Assembly: GCA_947568835.1 (NCBI GenBank)
Contig: OX387604.1
Coordinates: forward strand, 16,769,076 to 16,833,075
DNA: 64,000 bases
From: Protonemura montana
Lineage: Eukaryota; Arthropoda; Insecta; Plecoptera; Nemouridae
Direction: 5' to 3'
Every line of letters begins with the position of its first letter. Positions within the stretch are counted from its first letter, which is position 1. The translations under genes and the position numbers were made by a program. Under the pieces are notes generated by a model. It saw only the letters and a list, made by a program, of their open reading frames with translations, searched no databases and was not told where the DNA came from. This document shows positions 46,888 through 60,200 of this stretch, one piece after another.

Positions 46888-49800
46888 CTTGCACGTTTCC
46901 AGGCCTTTAATCACATGTCAAGCCAAATGTGCTGGAGTCTTCTTCGATACATTTACTAACCACATCGGAGGTGAGAGTTCGTTCGGTCTTGATAGCTCCT
47001 CACCACATCACGCTCTGAATATAAAACTTTGTGTTGTCCAGCTTTAAACCAAATCACTCCACCGAACATGTCACAGCGAAATGACTATCCCACCCAAACC
47101 CGCCGATCCCACCATTGTCACAAAGTGAAGTGAGAGTCAGGGTTACCAAAGTGATCTTGGCATCAACAAGCCTGTGCTCATGTACAACAACCCAACAAAA
47201 ACGGAAAGTAATTTAAAAAGCGCATTTTATTTTCGAACAAAATTCAAGATTGAAAAAAGTGGTGACGCATGATTCTAAGTTTTACTTTCTAAATACAATT
47301 TTTGGAAATAAAATTTAAGATAAGGACACCAAACGCAATAAAAATTACATCACAGAAATGGATATACTCTAATTAAACGGGAGAGGTTTGGGTCTGCATC
47401 CTTCTGGGAGAATAGCGTTGAAATTTTGTCTAAAGAAATTTCCGTATTCTGTGCTCAATCGAAATTTTTTGAGACAGGCTCCCTCCCCCCCCCCCCCCCC
47501 ACACCTCTTCAGTTGAATAAATATTTCAACACCAAAATGCGTATAATTCTAAACAAAATCAATTTACCAGTCATGTGGTATCTAATGATTCCAAATTGAT
47601 TCTTAAACAAACTGTACATGCACAGCATAATTGAAGAGCCTTAAAAATGAGAAGGCCTCAGAATAAAAAAAAACATCATGAACACCTGTTGGCGTTTTTT
47701 GTTTCTGGATATAATGGGAGTAACCACATCATTAATATTGTATACATAATTTATTGTACAAGTAATTTATTGCGATGTTTAGGAGTAAACATATCTGGGC
47801 ATCCCCAGCACTGAGAAGCCATTATCAGTCTACTGCATTGTGAAGGCGATCCCTAGTTAATAAGTAAGTTATGAATTGGAATAGTTTTCTTTGTGTTACT
47901 TATTTCCTAAACTCCAGCAAAAAAATGACAATTCATGGGATTACATAAAAAAGGTTAAAAATGTTAAAATCGATTAAAAAAAGAATATCTGCGCAGTCGT
48001 ACTTAAAAAGCACACACACAGTATTCGGAATGCACAAATATACAAAATAAAATAAAGACCAGATCGGAGAATTTCAGATGTCACTTCACGCGAGCAGCCT
48101 GCAGTGGCCAAAGGTTGAAACAACTTGAAATAGGTTTAACATAGTACAAAACATATTTTTACATTTTAAATGGGTTACTTATAACATATTAAAATTACAT
48201 TTTACTCAGTACTTATTTATGTCCCTAGTTATAAACTTGGACATTACATTTAAAAAATACTACGTTGCCATAACCCGGAGCAAAAATGATCAAGCATGAT
48301 TTTTTTTGGCTCGGGTGCTTAGAATTAACATACCTTGACCCAAAAGAACACATGTTTTTACCCAAAGCCCTAGTATATTGGATTGCTATTGGATTCCTAT
48401 CCAAAAAGGTTTGGAACATATCCCAATCCCATTTTTGGGTCAATGGAAGTGCAGCTCTGGCTGAAATCAACCCTTTTTTTAAAGTCCAGTTGAAACTTTC
48501 TTTGTGAATCCAGGTTCACCCAAAAAGTAATTTTAAGATGTGATAGCTCCTAAGGAGATACAGGCTACACAAGAAATTATTAGGTTTTTGGCATCCTGAG
48601 GAAGATCCGAGGAAGATATTGGCCCAGACAATCAAAGCTCAAAATCTTGCCAATAAAATAGTCCATTACATTTCCAGTTAAGATAAATGTGTCCAAATTT
48701 AATGCTGCAGCAGGCAGCCAAGCGCTCAGCGGCTACCAGCCCCTGAATCGACAGGCAAACCTCCCATGATTGATTTTTCAACCATGGGATTGAACATTTC
48801 AATCCCATGAAAATTTCAATTTCAGTTGGGAACAAAAAGGACCGACCTGGCACATATTTAGTGCAATGCTACATTTACAGGAAGTCTTCATGGAAACTCA
48901 GGGGTGAGAACGTAGCTATTGAACCAGAACACAGTACGTTAACTAAGTGGCTTCATGTTCCACACCAACTGTTCCTTGGACTGAAACTTGGTTTCAATGA
49001 CTGTAATGATGCATTGGCAAGTTGATATTTTCAAATTTTAACAAAGTATTAACGTACTTTCCTTGCAGGCATTCGGGCTCAAATCATACCGTTTACAATG
49101 TAGGCAAAATGTGATCATGGGAATTTCTCAAATGGATGCAAACCTTTAACCATACAGACATATTATTAATTAGGCATGTTGAAATTTGGAGTAGAAGACT
49201 TAATTTTTGAATTTAGTTGCAAATGTATTTATCAGATGTTAATTTAGCAACATTGGTGTGTTCGTAGCGTGGGATGAGCAAGAAGAGCTAACCAAAGTGT
49301 CGTAATTTGAGGGGTGTCGTTTTTCTTATTTAACAATATCAAAAAATATCTCTGTATTAAAAGGACATACTGGCCAAGCTCCCAAACCGGTTGGGATACT
49401 AGGCAAAATAAAAACTGTAGCTTTTGACCTTAGCTCGAAAATGAAAATAATTTCTTATAATGAATTTGCAATTTTTGTTATAGCTGTTAGGTACCCAAAA
49501 ATTAGCACCCCTTGGACTAAATTACACACCTCCCTGTCACTGGGCCATATTTAAGATTCCTGGTTCATAAGGGTCAAAAAAGTGGAAAATCGTAGAACCA
49601 AACCAAACCATGAACATATTTCAGTGTTCTCTCTAAAATTGAGAGAAAAAAATGTTTTTCACTTGTGATCTACAAGTAAATTATATCTCCCCCCTCTCAA
49701 ATGTGTTGTGCTTGCACATTATTGAAGCAACCGATAGAAAACCTACAAGATTTTAGTTTATAATCCCATTGACTGCCATGCTTCATCTAAGCATTTTGAT

Positions 49801-51264
49801 TATCTTAGATATAAAGGCATGCACTTAGTTGCAAGGATGGCCATCAAGCCAACACATAAATTTAACACGAGGCTCCATGCCTGCACTCTACGGTCCTGTC
49901 AGTGATCAAAATCTGTTGCTACAACTTCTTTCATAGTTATTGCAATTTGACCTGATATTTAAACAATGAAAAAGCAGCTAACACTCATGAAAAGTTTTGA
50001 CAATGTTGGGCAACTTTATTCCCTCAGTTCCATGAAACTCACTACTTATACAATGAAGTGAGTTTCGTGACATATTTAAAGACTAAAACAAAAAGTGAAA
50101 AGTAGCAGGAAATGACTGGTACATACTAGAGATTTAGTAAGTCCTAAAAGCCAGACTGATCCGACAGGCTACATTTATTACTCATTTTTGGACATAATTT
50201 GTAGGGTCTGGCAGTTTTTTTGTTTAGAGACTCGTCAGATAACTATCAACTAACCTTCTACAGTATTAAACATATTTCTCAACAGTATTCATTTTTATAT
50301 GGAACCGTCTCAATTCTTGCTCCACGACAATTATTTTACCTGTTACTTTTATTACGCTTGCAATAAGAATTTTGATTTGTGAGGTTATTAGACCTTATAT
50401 GAGCAAAACAATCTAACGCTTGCCAAGCTTGTAAACGCAATAGAATTATGTGGGAATTATTGAAAAAAGCATTAGTATTTCTCTTCAATCAGACAATTGA
50501 ATGGAAATTGATTTGATTTTACAGAAATGGGAATAACGCATAAAAAGGAAATTATGATTTTAGTCAATTGGAATTGGTAAGAATCGGAACCTGAAGTATT
50601 TTATTTTAACCAGAAATACCTCCTTTTGGATTGAATCACCTGTTACCGTTGGCACAATTATTTAATTTAAACCACCTGACAATATGGCCTTAGGCCTGCC
50701 CTGGCCGTTTTAATAAATTAATATCTTTCTAGCACCTTGGTGGCAGAATTTATTAATGCTGCTTAATGATAATTTGAAAGAGGCAAACCAAAAATTGTAA
50801 ACACAAACAAATTGAAATTTGCATAATTTTCTTGTGTATTTTACCCAACAAAACATAAATTAAATCTCTAATACTATACCAGTCACTTCAGATATACAAA
50901 TAAAAGGAAACCTTAAATAAAATTGCACGCCTATTTCTTACTGTAAAAAGGGATCGAATAAATATCACATAATAAAAATTAATTATAATTGTAGTTCCAA
51001 TCGTGCAATAGGCGTTTTCTTTTCTATTTTACTGCAGTAGCTCAATCATGAAAAGTTCATTTGCAATGCCCTTCAAAACTATTTCTTAGTCAAATATTGC
51101 ATTTTAGTTGGGTATTCAACAGTAAATCATACCAATTATTACTGGACACCACAGAGTTCATATTAAAGGTGCAGTTACAGGGGAAGTGCCTATTTTGGCA
51201 TCAGATGCATAGTGCCTTTAACCCAAACATCCATCCATTTACACAATGTGAATTCCTTTAATTC
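46888..51264. other. intergenic region between UGCG start and RBM5/10 stop
   Basis: No coding exon or transposon end was found. The left edge should hold the UGCG promoter and 5' UTR, and the right edge the RBM5/10 3' UTR. A 16-C run lies at 47485-47500. Confidence 0.4.
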
Positions 51265-54200
51265 CTAGCTACCAGTATCGGCAGGAGTTTCTGATTCCTG
51301 TTCAGTTAATTCCTGGTAGCGAGCAAACATCATCTTCTTTACACAATCTTTGTACGTTTCTCCTGGAAGTACACCGTAAGTTCCACCTTTCGCTCCCAGT
51401 CCCGCAGAGCTGACACGCTGTTTAGTCTGCAATTGACATTTAGAAATCAGGGGACATAGCTATAACATCCTATGAGTAATTTCAGTTGGGTCAGACTGTC
51501 AAAAAAGCTGGATACTCCAGTTGGGAACAAGGAACAAAGTTAGCACTTTGTAGCTTACTGAATTTGCTCATTTACAAGGGGACCTCTCTCCAATACTGAA
51601 CAATTGCCTATTGGCTAAACTTTCTTCATGACTACAAGATATATCCCATCTTATGATATTAATATAATCACTTAAATCAAACCACGATAGAAGGGATTGC
51701 CAAAAAGATAATTTAAATACTCATAAAACCACCTTCCTCAACTTGATTAGTTACACTTTTCTTGTTATTACTTATAATGGCATGGTAGCAGCTCAAGTTT
51801 TATTAAGAAGTACAGCGTATTGCGTTTGGAAGTGATAAATGCCTGAATAAGCTTTTGATAGGAAAGAATCTAGGCAAAAACCAGTCCAATTGCACGCTAA
51901 AGTTAGTATTTCAAATGAAACAATCAATTTAGAGGCGAACAGCACATATCAATGCTAAGGCCACATTAGATGCCATGGCAAAAGACTTTTTTCCAATGCC
52001 AATTAACATTTTGTTCATACAAGAAATAGGCTAACATTTTTCTTCCAAGTCTGTTTGATTTTGTAAAACAGAATCTTGAACATGTGGTAATTACAGAAAT
52101 GACAGATGGTGCACTCACTTGTATGATTGAGGTCCTTCCTTGATTGCTCTTTCCAAGCCCCATGCCTTCTTGCCATCCCATTTTCATCAACATCTTGTTA
52201 CCAAGATTGCTCGTTCCAATTCCAGCTTTTGTAGGCTCTTCATACGACACAGATACGGCATCTTCTCGGGCTTTTAAGAATTTCTCCTGCAATTCATAAA
52301 AGTATTTATTGTTTAAATTCATCTCGCCAGTAACATTGTCGTATTTAGAAGACAAGCACACTCACAACCCTTGGCTTCGGTGTGTATTTTTTTACAGAAG
52401 TTTGCTTTTGTTTATTTGCAATTGTTTTGTTGTAATGTGTACAAAATACTGAACTTGAAGAAAAAAAATGCGATGGACTTAGCATTACACAAAGATAAGC
52501 CAACAAAGAAACATCATGATAAATAAAATAGTTTGCTACTACTACAGATACCAAATTTTACTATGAATTGCATTCAATTGGTTCGATCATAGCACAAGGC
52601 ATCCAGACTAAGTTCACTCGCCTTGAGAGAGTTGGGCTGAGGAGCGTTAGGCTCGCCAAACTTGAGCCTGCGCTCTTTGGCACGATCTCTGTATGTGCTG
52701 TTCCGTTGCTGTGGATCATCAGGGTCCAAGCCTCTCACTTTATACCACTCAGCAAGGTTTTGCTTGTGAAGATCGGATCGAAGTTGATGCCTGCAGCCAG
52801 AAAAACAGTGTAATCAAATATGGCCAGTGCAATTCCTGATTGGGGTTAGTGGAGTTGACTTGGTCATTGAAGCAGCATAACAGTAAATTCAGAATGGCAT
52901 TAGGTAGTAAGCTCAGGTACTACTAGAAACATATAAAAAAACAATAATATTTACAAGAAGAGGCCATCTTGTTACACAATCTAATAAACGTTAGCCTACA
53001 GTAACCTTTTAAAAAATAACAGAGATTGCGTTCCAAAACATTCCCCACTGCAAAAGCTAGGGTTACATGCAATATCTAACTCTGGTTCCAACTTGACAGA
53101 CCAAAGTTGTTGTACAATTTGGTACAGAAAAATTAGATCTCAACCATCAACAGTTGGTATTTTAGGTGGGTGAAAATAATATTTTCCCATATAGGACATA
53201 TTAATGAGGTGACTTGAGGCTATTCATATTTCCCTCTTTTGAAAATGTATTTACCAGTACAGACATTATCTACCTTGGCCCATTGTATTAGATTTCATTG
53301 CCCCATCCTTTTTGAAGACTTTGCCACTCTGAATTTGTATATTGTCACAGTAATAATATGACAAGTAACATAAAATCCAAACACCACAATTATAGCACCA
53401 AAAACCTTCCCATTCTCTAAAATTCAAAGCGAACTTCCTACCTCAACAGTGTTTCTTTATTAGCAAACTGCCTTTTGCACAGTAAACATGCCATTGTGTC
53501 CCAATGAATATGTTGCTTTTCTTCTTCAAGTACATCTTCGATTTCATCATCGCTTTCGCTGCCCCCTCCATATGCAGCGACCAGCCCCTCGCCGGATACG
53601 GGAGGCGTCTCTTTGCGCTCGAGCACTGCATAGCCGGCATCGGCCGCGCCACCTTTGCGCTTTGCCGCTGTCGCAGCCACGGCAGGCATTGGTGCGGGGC
53701 TACGGAACGAACCATCTTTCTTCTGGTTTAGCGTTTTTGCCCACCGCTCCATGTCCTATGAAAATAAGAAAATGATATGGTTAATATATAAATAACAGTA
53801 TAGAGTACGTATGTTGGTGGGTGATAAAATTGGATTTGTGTTCTGTGGTCATTACCGGGGTACCCGCAAAATCCAAAAAGGAGGATATTTGTTTTTGATG
53901 TCTTTAGAAAATGTACATTAATATACTAGGGATATTTTTTTAAGTACAATTACTGAGGAAATGTTGGCCAAAAACTAATGAATATATTACGTTATAGTCA
54001 TAAGTAAAGATAGGATAGTAATGCAAATGCATATTCTTCGATAATGCTAGTATCCCATGCAAAATCGGGGATATATCCGTTTAATGACATTGGGATTGCA
54101 ATGACATCATGTTGATATTGCATATTTTGCATATTTCAGCTTTTAGTGCATATTTAGGCTGATACTGCATAAAATTGCATATTTCAGCTTTTTTGGCAGT

Positions 54201-57200
54201 TTTATAGCGCACATTTCAGGGGATGTTGCATACTTTATGTGTAAATGTATTATTTTCAAATTTTATTCTAGAAACTAAAAAACACAAGTAATTCGATTCT
54301 GAGAATCGCAGAATCACAACTTCTGAGAATCGCAACTTCTGAGAATGGCAGAATCGCAACTTCTGAGAATGGCAGAATCGCAACTTCTGAGAATCGGGTT
54401 TTCCCTAGAACTTTCCAAGCTAGCAAGTTGATAAGGGGTATAGGTAGGGTGAGGAGGACTTTACCCTCAGCCAGTCACAACAAACACAACCTACCTAATA
54501 ATAGGTGTTGTTACCTGCTCAGGAATATGGCCAAGGGGTAGAAGGTGAGAAGGTGGTGGACTTTAAACTTAAGAAAAGGGACCTAATTTACACAGGTGTT
54601 TCATTAGCTCAGCCGCTTAGTTCGCTGATTGTGCAGTAGCTAGTGGGTAAGCCAATTTATTTATTTTTATCATGGCGCCTATTAAACCATCTTTAAGTGT
54701 GAAGTTGAAACAATGGGTGAAAGAGCACAAATATTTAGCAAGTAATGGAATGGCCATTCACTGTGAAGCTTATATGCGATACCTATACTATGCGGTACCG
54801 CATATTTGGCCATTTTTGTCTCAAAATTCAGTTTTTGATAGCGCATATTTTGCATATTTAAGCTTTTGATTTTGCATATTCTGACTTTGATACTGCATTA
54901 CTATCCTATCACTAGTCATACGTATGTTTTAAACACGCACCAAAAGATGCAATGCTTTGTGAAATTGGATTACACGTCATTTAGTGAAATGAAGCCAACA
55001 TGCTTGCCTCCATCCCAGATCAGTAGGAAAAAACTTCGTCTCGCATCGTTTTTATACCTACGTGACCTGTCTATTCCTTTCACGAATCCTCTTTACACCC
55101 ATAGGTACCAATCCCTGAGGCACCTCCGTCAGGTTTCAAACCAACAGAACAACCTTGCAGGAATTGTAACAACAGCAACTATCAATCACAGATGTGTAGT
55201 CCTTAGCCTTTCTTACTACATCCTTGCCGACACAGAAAAAAATCGTCCTAAGCAAGGGCTTGTCATTTGACACAACCGCCAAATTGGACCATTTCAACCC
55301 ACCCGCCACTTTCGTGAGAAACCTGCTCCTCAAATTCTACCACAACAACAAGCCTTACGCACCACTAAAAGCAAAATTGATCCTACTATATTTAAGTTAA
55401 AAAATTCCTCGGAGTTTGAACCGCCACCCTACCATCCGCTCGAACTGTACCTGGACTACGTCCTGTCAAACATACCAGCCATAACTTTCCTGTTAAACCA
55501 GAACACCAAACCCTCTGAAATCTTGAACTTGACAACAAAATAAATATCCTCCCAGGTAGGTGATACAAACACCAAACGGTTCCTCCCCAATGACCCCGCC
55601 CGTTTTCAACGCAAATATTTCTAACTTTTAACTGTACATCTAACTTCACAGGGCCCGCCCAAAACCGCGACAAGAATTCTATCAAAATACTCTTCCCCAA
55701 CAAACCCTGTACCTTTCCCACGATCCACAAAGAAACTTGCCCCATGGGCCATACCTTGTTGACCAATCTTAAATCTATCCAGACTACCACTATCCCTTTG
55801 GTTCTCTACAGTAAGTTCTGTAACTACTCCACTTTCCTATTCCCCTTAGAGCTTTAACATATGACTCATTGCATCATTCAATGCCATTCTTATTTTTTAA
55901 TTTACTGCTAGAATGTCGGGTTTACAGACCAAGAAATTAAGAAGCAGAAATCTAAGTACAGTGATATAAATTGCACACCCAGCTACAGCAAACAGAATTT
56001 CTAATTATTGTACTGAACAAACCTTGGCAATTTTTTTAGCAACTTTAACTTTGTCGCTCGACCCCTTGGGTTTTTTTGGGTCTGCTTTTGAAGTGTCATG
56101 GAGAGATGGAGCATCCGGTGACGGCAGGTAGGTTTCATTGGAAGAATCCCAGTACAAAAATTGTTTGGTGATGGAATTAAAATAGTACTGGGTGGTGGCA
56201 TCGTAGAACAGTCCAGTGTGGGGATCGCAATAATAGCCCGAGCTATCATCCCATTGGTACGTGCTCACATCGGGGACAGCTAAAATTGAACAAGAATTTT
56301 TGTGAATCGACCTCTTCTATGAGGTCTATTTGCAACTACAAAAATAATAGCCTCTCTTTTAACAAAACAGTAAGACTGACAAGGAACTGGTGAATGAATT
56401 GGGAAAAAGGAAAGAATGAAACTCAGCTAACAGAGTACAGAGGTAGAAATGGCAGATAATAAAGGTGGAGAGATATATTACGACATTCTGGCTGCTGACT
56501 AGCTCATTTAAGTATATGCAGCTGGAAGCAACATTTTGCAATCAGCCATTTTTACTTTGGTATGTTGCACTTCTTTCCTATTCCAAAGAGCCACACAAAC
56601 TTGTAAATGTGTGTAGCTACTAGGTATCAGGGAACTGCACAAAATATAATAAAAGTAGTTATATGGCTAGCCTGAAATTACAGCACATTTCTGGTGTTTA
56701 ACTAGACTTTCTTAATTGCAGCTGCTGACCTCATCTCACAAGTGGGAAAATATTTGGGACCATACTTACGGTACTTGGGATACCCTGTCTGAGGTGCAAC
56801 GGAGCCAACGAAAGGTATCTTGCAAGTGGTAGAACTCGTGGCAGCCACATTGGGATAGTAGCTATGTCCAGCACTACTTTCAGCAGGAATGCTTGTAGCC
56901 TAGAATGTAAAAACCCAATCAGCTAAAGAAGAAGTAGAGGTAAGATTATTTTTGGGATCTTTTTTTCTTTTCATGAAAGCAAATCCTGGCACATTTCCTT
57001 GTTGCAAGATATGAAGGGACACTAAGGCCTGGTATTACGGTATGTTTAAACTCCAAGTTAAGCTCCTAACTATCAGAAACAGCAAACTTCCACTGCCTAT
57101 GATAGGTTGTTGGTATGGCATTTTATTTAGATCCCACTTGATCTGCAGTTAAGAATTTTTTTTTACTGGGCATTAAGTAAATAAACTTCCCTCCTGTTGG

Positions 57201-60200
57201 TGCCCTTCATGTCAGGTCTTTAAGACAAGCATTTTGCCAACAGGTAAAATTCTAAAGCTAGTTTGATAGTTATCAAGGATGCTAACATGATCTTGTAAAC
57301 ATTGACCAATCAGAGGCTCTGGCCATATTCACGAGCCTCGTATTTAAAATGGTTACATGTTAATGACTGTAAATGAAGCTTTAAAAAACGCAACTTAAAC
57401 AGCATATTATAACTTCCATCAAACGCAAGGAACTTGAGTAGTATTCCCGTGAAGTATATGAAATCTTACTTCCTTGGCAGCCATTGCGTGTTGGATTGCG
57501 GAGCGTGCTAACTCGGTCGCCGAGTTAACAGGGAACATTTGGTTGGGTTGCGCACTTGCCAGAGTGATGCCTCCGCCCTGAAAGACCACACACACTGATA
57601 AGCTATAGCTAGGATACACAAAAAGACCCACGTCACCGATACATTGACGACTGGAGTCCAAACAATGACTAAAAGGCGCCACCGCCCAGGGACTTGCACC
57701 GCTAGGCAAGCGCCGTTGGGGCCACAAATGAAAAATGAGATAACAGAAGCATTTCAGACATATTAAACATTGACAAATCCAGAAGGTTGACTGCAAGGAG
57801 ATATCTGCTATACTCAACTCAATCTCTGATCTGAACAGTGACTTCGTTGTTACCACCCAATCTGGTGAGTTCGCTATTACATCAGCACCAGTGTCATGCT
57901 ACCTAATCAATATTGGAATGATAGATACATTATGGGACAATGGAGAATTCATTAAAATGTGCTTGGAAATAGAGCCATGGCACCTAGCATGAATAGAACA
58001 GAATGGGATCCAAATGATTACTACCAGATATAGCAGTGAAAGAACAGAAAGTCAAGTTACCTGTGCTATCTGCGACTGATAGTATTGCCGATAGTACTGT
58101 TGATAGCTAGCCAGTTCGCTGGCACTGGTCGCATATAGAGAGGCGCTGTAATCGGCAAGCCTTGGGATGTCTGCCACCGTGTACTGCCCAGTGGAAGTCG
58201 TGTGTTGTCCATCGTTTCTAGCAGGCCATGTGACAGCGGGCTTTGAATACGACACCAAAGCTGGGAAAAGGAAGATATGTCAGACGATCGCATAACGACA
58301 GGTACTTCTATTCTACAGTTTCAAAGGAAAGGGGCAATTTAAACTATAATTGGAACTTATACTTTCAAATGTTTGGAACATAACACCATATTTTGCATGT
58401 GGACTTTGCTAGATTTAGATAGGAAGGCAATAAACAAACACCTAAGCAGTATCGCTGCCTACAATTGTTATAATTTTTTATCACATAGAACGGTAATCAA
58501 TGACAGCATAACCCATTCCAAGATTGATACATAGGTTGAATCAAAGGTCCAAAATGAGTTGATGTAGATGCTACTGCAGACATTCGGGCCCAAAACAACA
58601 AACGTTACTTTACCTACGCGTCCATCGATGTTTGGTGGGTTTGCAATTAGCTCATCGTAGATATGAGTAGCTTGCTCTTGGCTCGTCATATCCAAGTAGC
58701 ACATGCCACGAGAAGTATGAGTTAGAGAGTCACGACCAATTCGAACATTGGACGGGTTGCCGGAATAATTCTCCAGCGCTTGTCGCACCGAGTCTTCCGT
58801 CGACAGAGCATCCAATCCACGAAGAAGCACAGCTTGGGAGAGAAAATTCTCATTACAGGAAGGTACAGAAAGCACACAAAAGACAATTGATACCATTGCA
58901 GTAACATCCAGTTGAGCACTAGAACTGAATGCTTTAAAGGGAACAACTAAAATTTCTTGTGCCAAATTAATCATTTTCACAAGAAAATGTAAAAAACACA
59001 CAACCACAGCAATTTAATAAGTATAGAAACCATCGTTAGTGTTCTATTGACAAGGAAGAGTGCACAGTCAGAATAATAGAGCATTCGATAAGTGTGTACG
59101 TACTTTCGGTAGGAGTATGTGTTACTTCTTCGCTTCCTTCACCTGCATCAGAATCTTGTCGATTTGTCTGACACTTAAAGCACGAATCTCGCCGCTTAAA
59201 GTTGTGTGCTCCACACTGATTAACAGAAATTGTTGAAAATTAACATGAGATAATCTTTTAACCCTCAATGAGGCAGCACTGCATCACTTTACAATATTAA
59301 CAACACATGCAACAAGAGTGAACAGGAAATGTAAATGTATGCATGGTTAATTGCATTTGGGACTTGAGCTATATTTGATTTTATAGATATTTCAGCAATA
59401 TTAAATGGCATGATGAATAATTTATCCTAATAAATCACACAGCATGACATCGTTCTTACAAAAGTTTTAATCAAACGATACATTAATAGTAAGCATAGCA
59501 AAGATTCTGAATTCTCACCTTAGAGCAGTACCAATCCAAAGAACATTTGAGTAACTGCCTGTCGTTGAATGGCTGTCCTTTGGGGATACTGAAATGCATC
59601 ACAGCCCGATATTGATCGTGGAGCATCAAAACACCCTGAAACAAGAATCACAAACATGAGCTCCAAACTTGCAGAACAAATGGAAACAAACTCTTGCCTC
59701 GAGGCACTTACGAATAAAAACCCTTCTACATAATTCCCTTAACCCAACAAATGCAAAATAGTTATGAAGGCTATCTCAAAATCACTACTCAAATATAAAT
59801 TGTTCAAGGATGTCTATTTTGCATCTGTCCAGTCATTCTGGTCAACAACGGTTGTTATTCAGAGACATCTTAACCTACGATACTTGATACCTGTTTTAAC
59901 TCCATCCAACGAGCGGCTTCTTCTACTGTGATAAACTCGACGAAACCAAAGCCACGAGAAGTACCTATTAGGATCAACCAACAATAGTTTAAATTTGGGC
60001 TAACTTTCAAAAACACGTTTTCAGGTAACCAATGTAGACTTTTTAAGTCTCGCAGTAGCTCGGTTCAATCAGACATCTAAGAAGAACAAGCGATTAGCAA
60101 AACATCCTGCCAAAACATTGTGATCCTCATCAATTCTAGAACTTAATAAATCTAATGGGAATGGATATCAGGTTTCTTTTGCAGCTCTGCCAGTTAAGGT

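Larger units (their letters stand above)
54005..54914 (+). mobile_element. hAT transposon copy 3 (deleted) in RBM5/10 intron 13
   Basis: The ends TAAAGATAGGATAGTAATGC and, reverse-complemented, TAGTGATAGGATAGTAATGC are related to the copies at 26770 and 44190. The flanks GTCATAAG (53997-54004) and GTCATACG (54915-54922) form an 8-bp duplication with one mismatch. It is 910 bp. It keeps a short N-terminal coding piece and a tandem repeat but not the catalytic region. Confidence 0.85.

Noticed and set aside
55392-55790. 132-codon minus-strand ORF, with a plus-strand Penelope-like C-terminal impression around 55560-55830
   Set aside because: The minus frame is an antisense shadow of pyrimidine-rich DNA. 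The plus-strand likeness is broken by several stops and too weak to call.
57025-57390. Second MITE of the AAGGCC type in RBM5/10 intron 11
   Set aside because: The left side (AAGGCCTGGTATTACGG) looks MITE-like, but no matching inverted right end was found.
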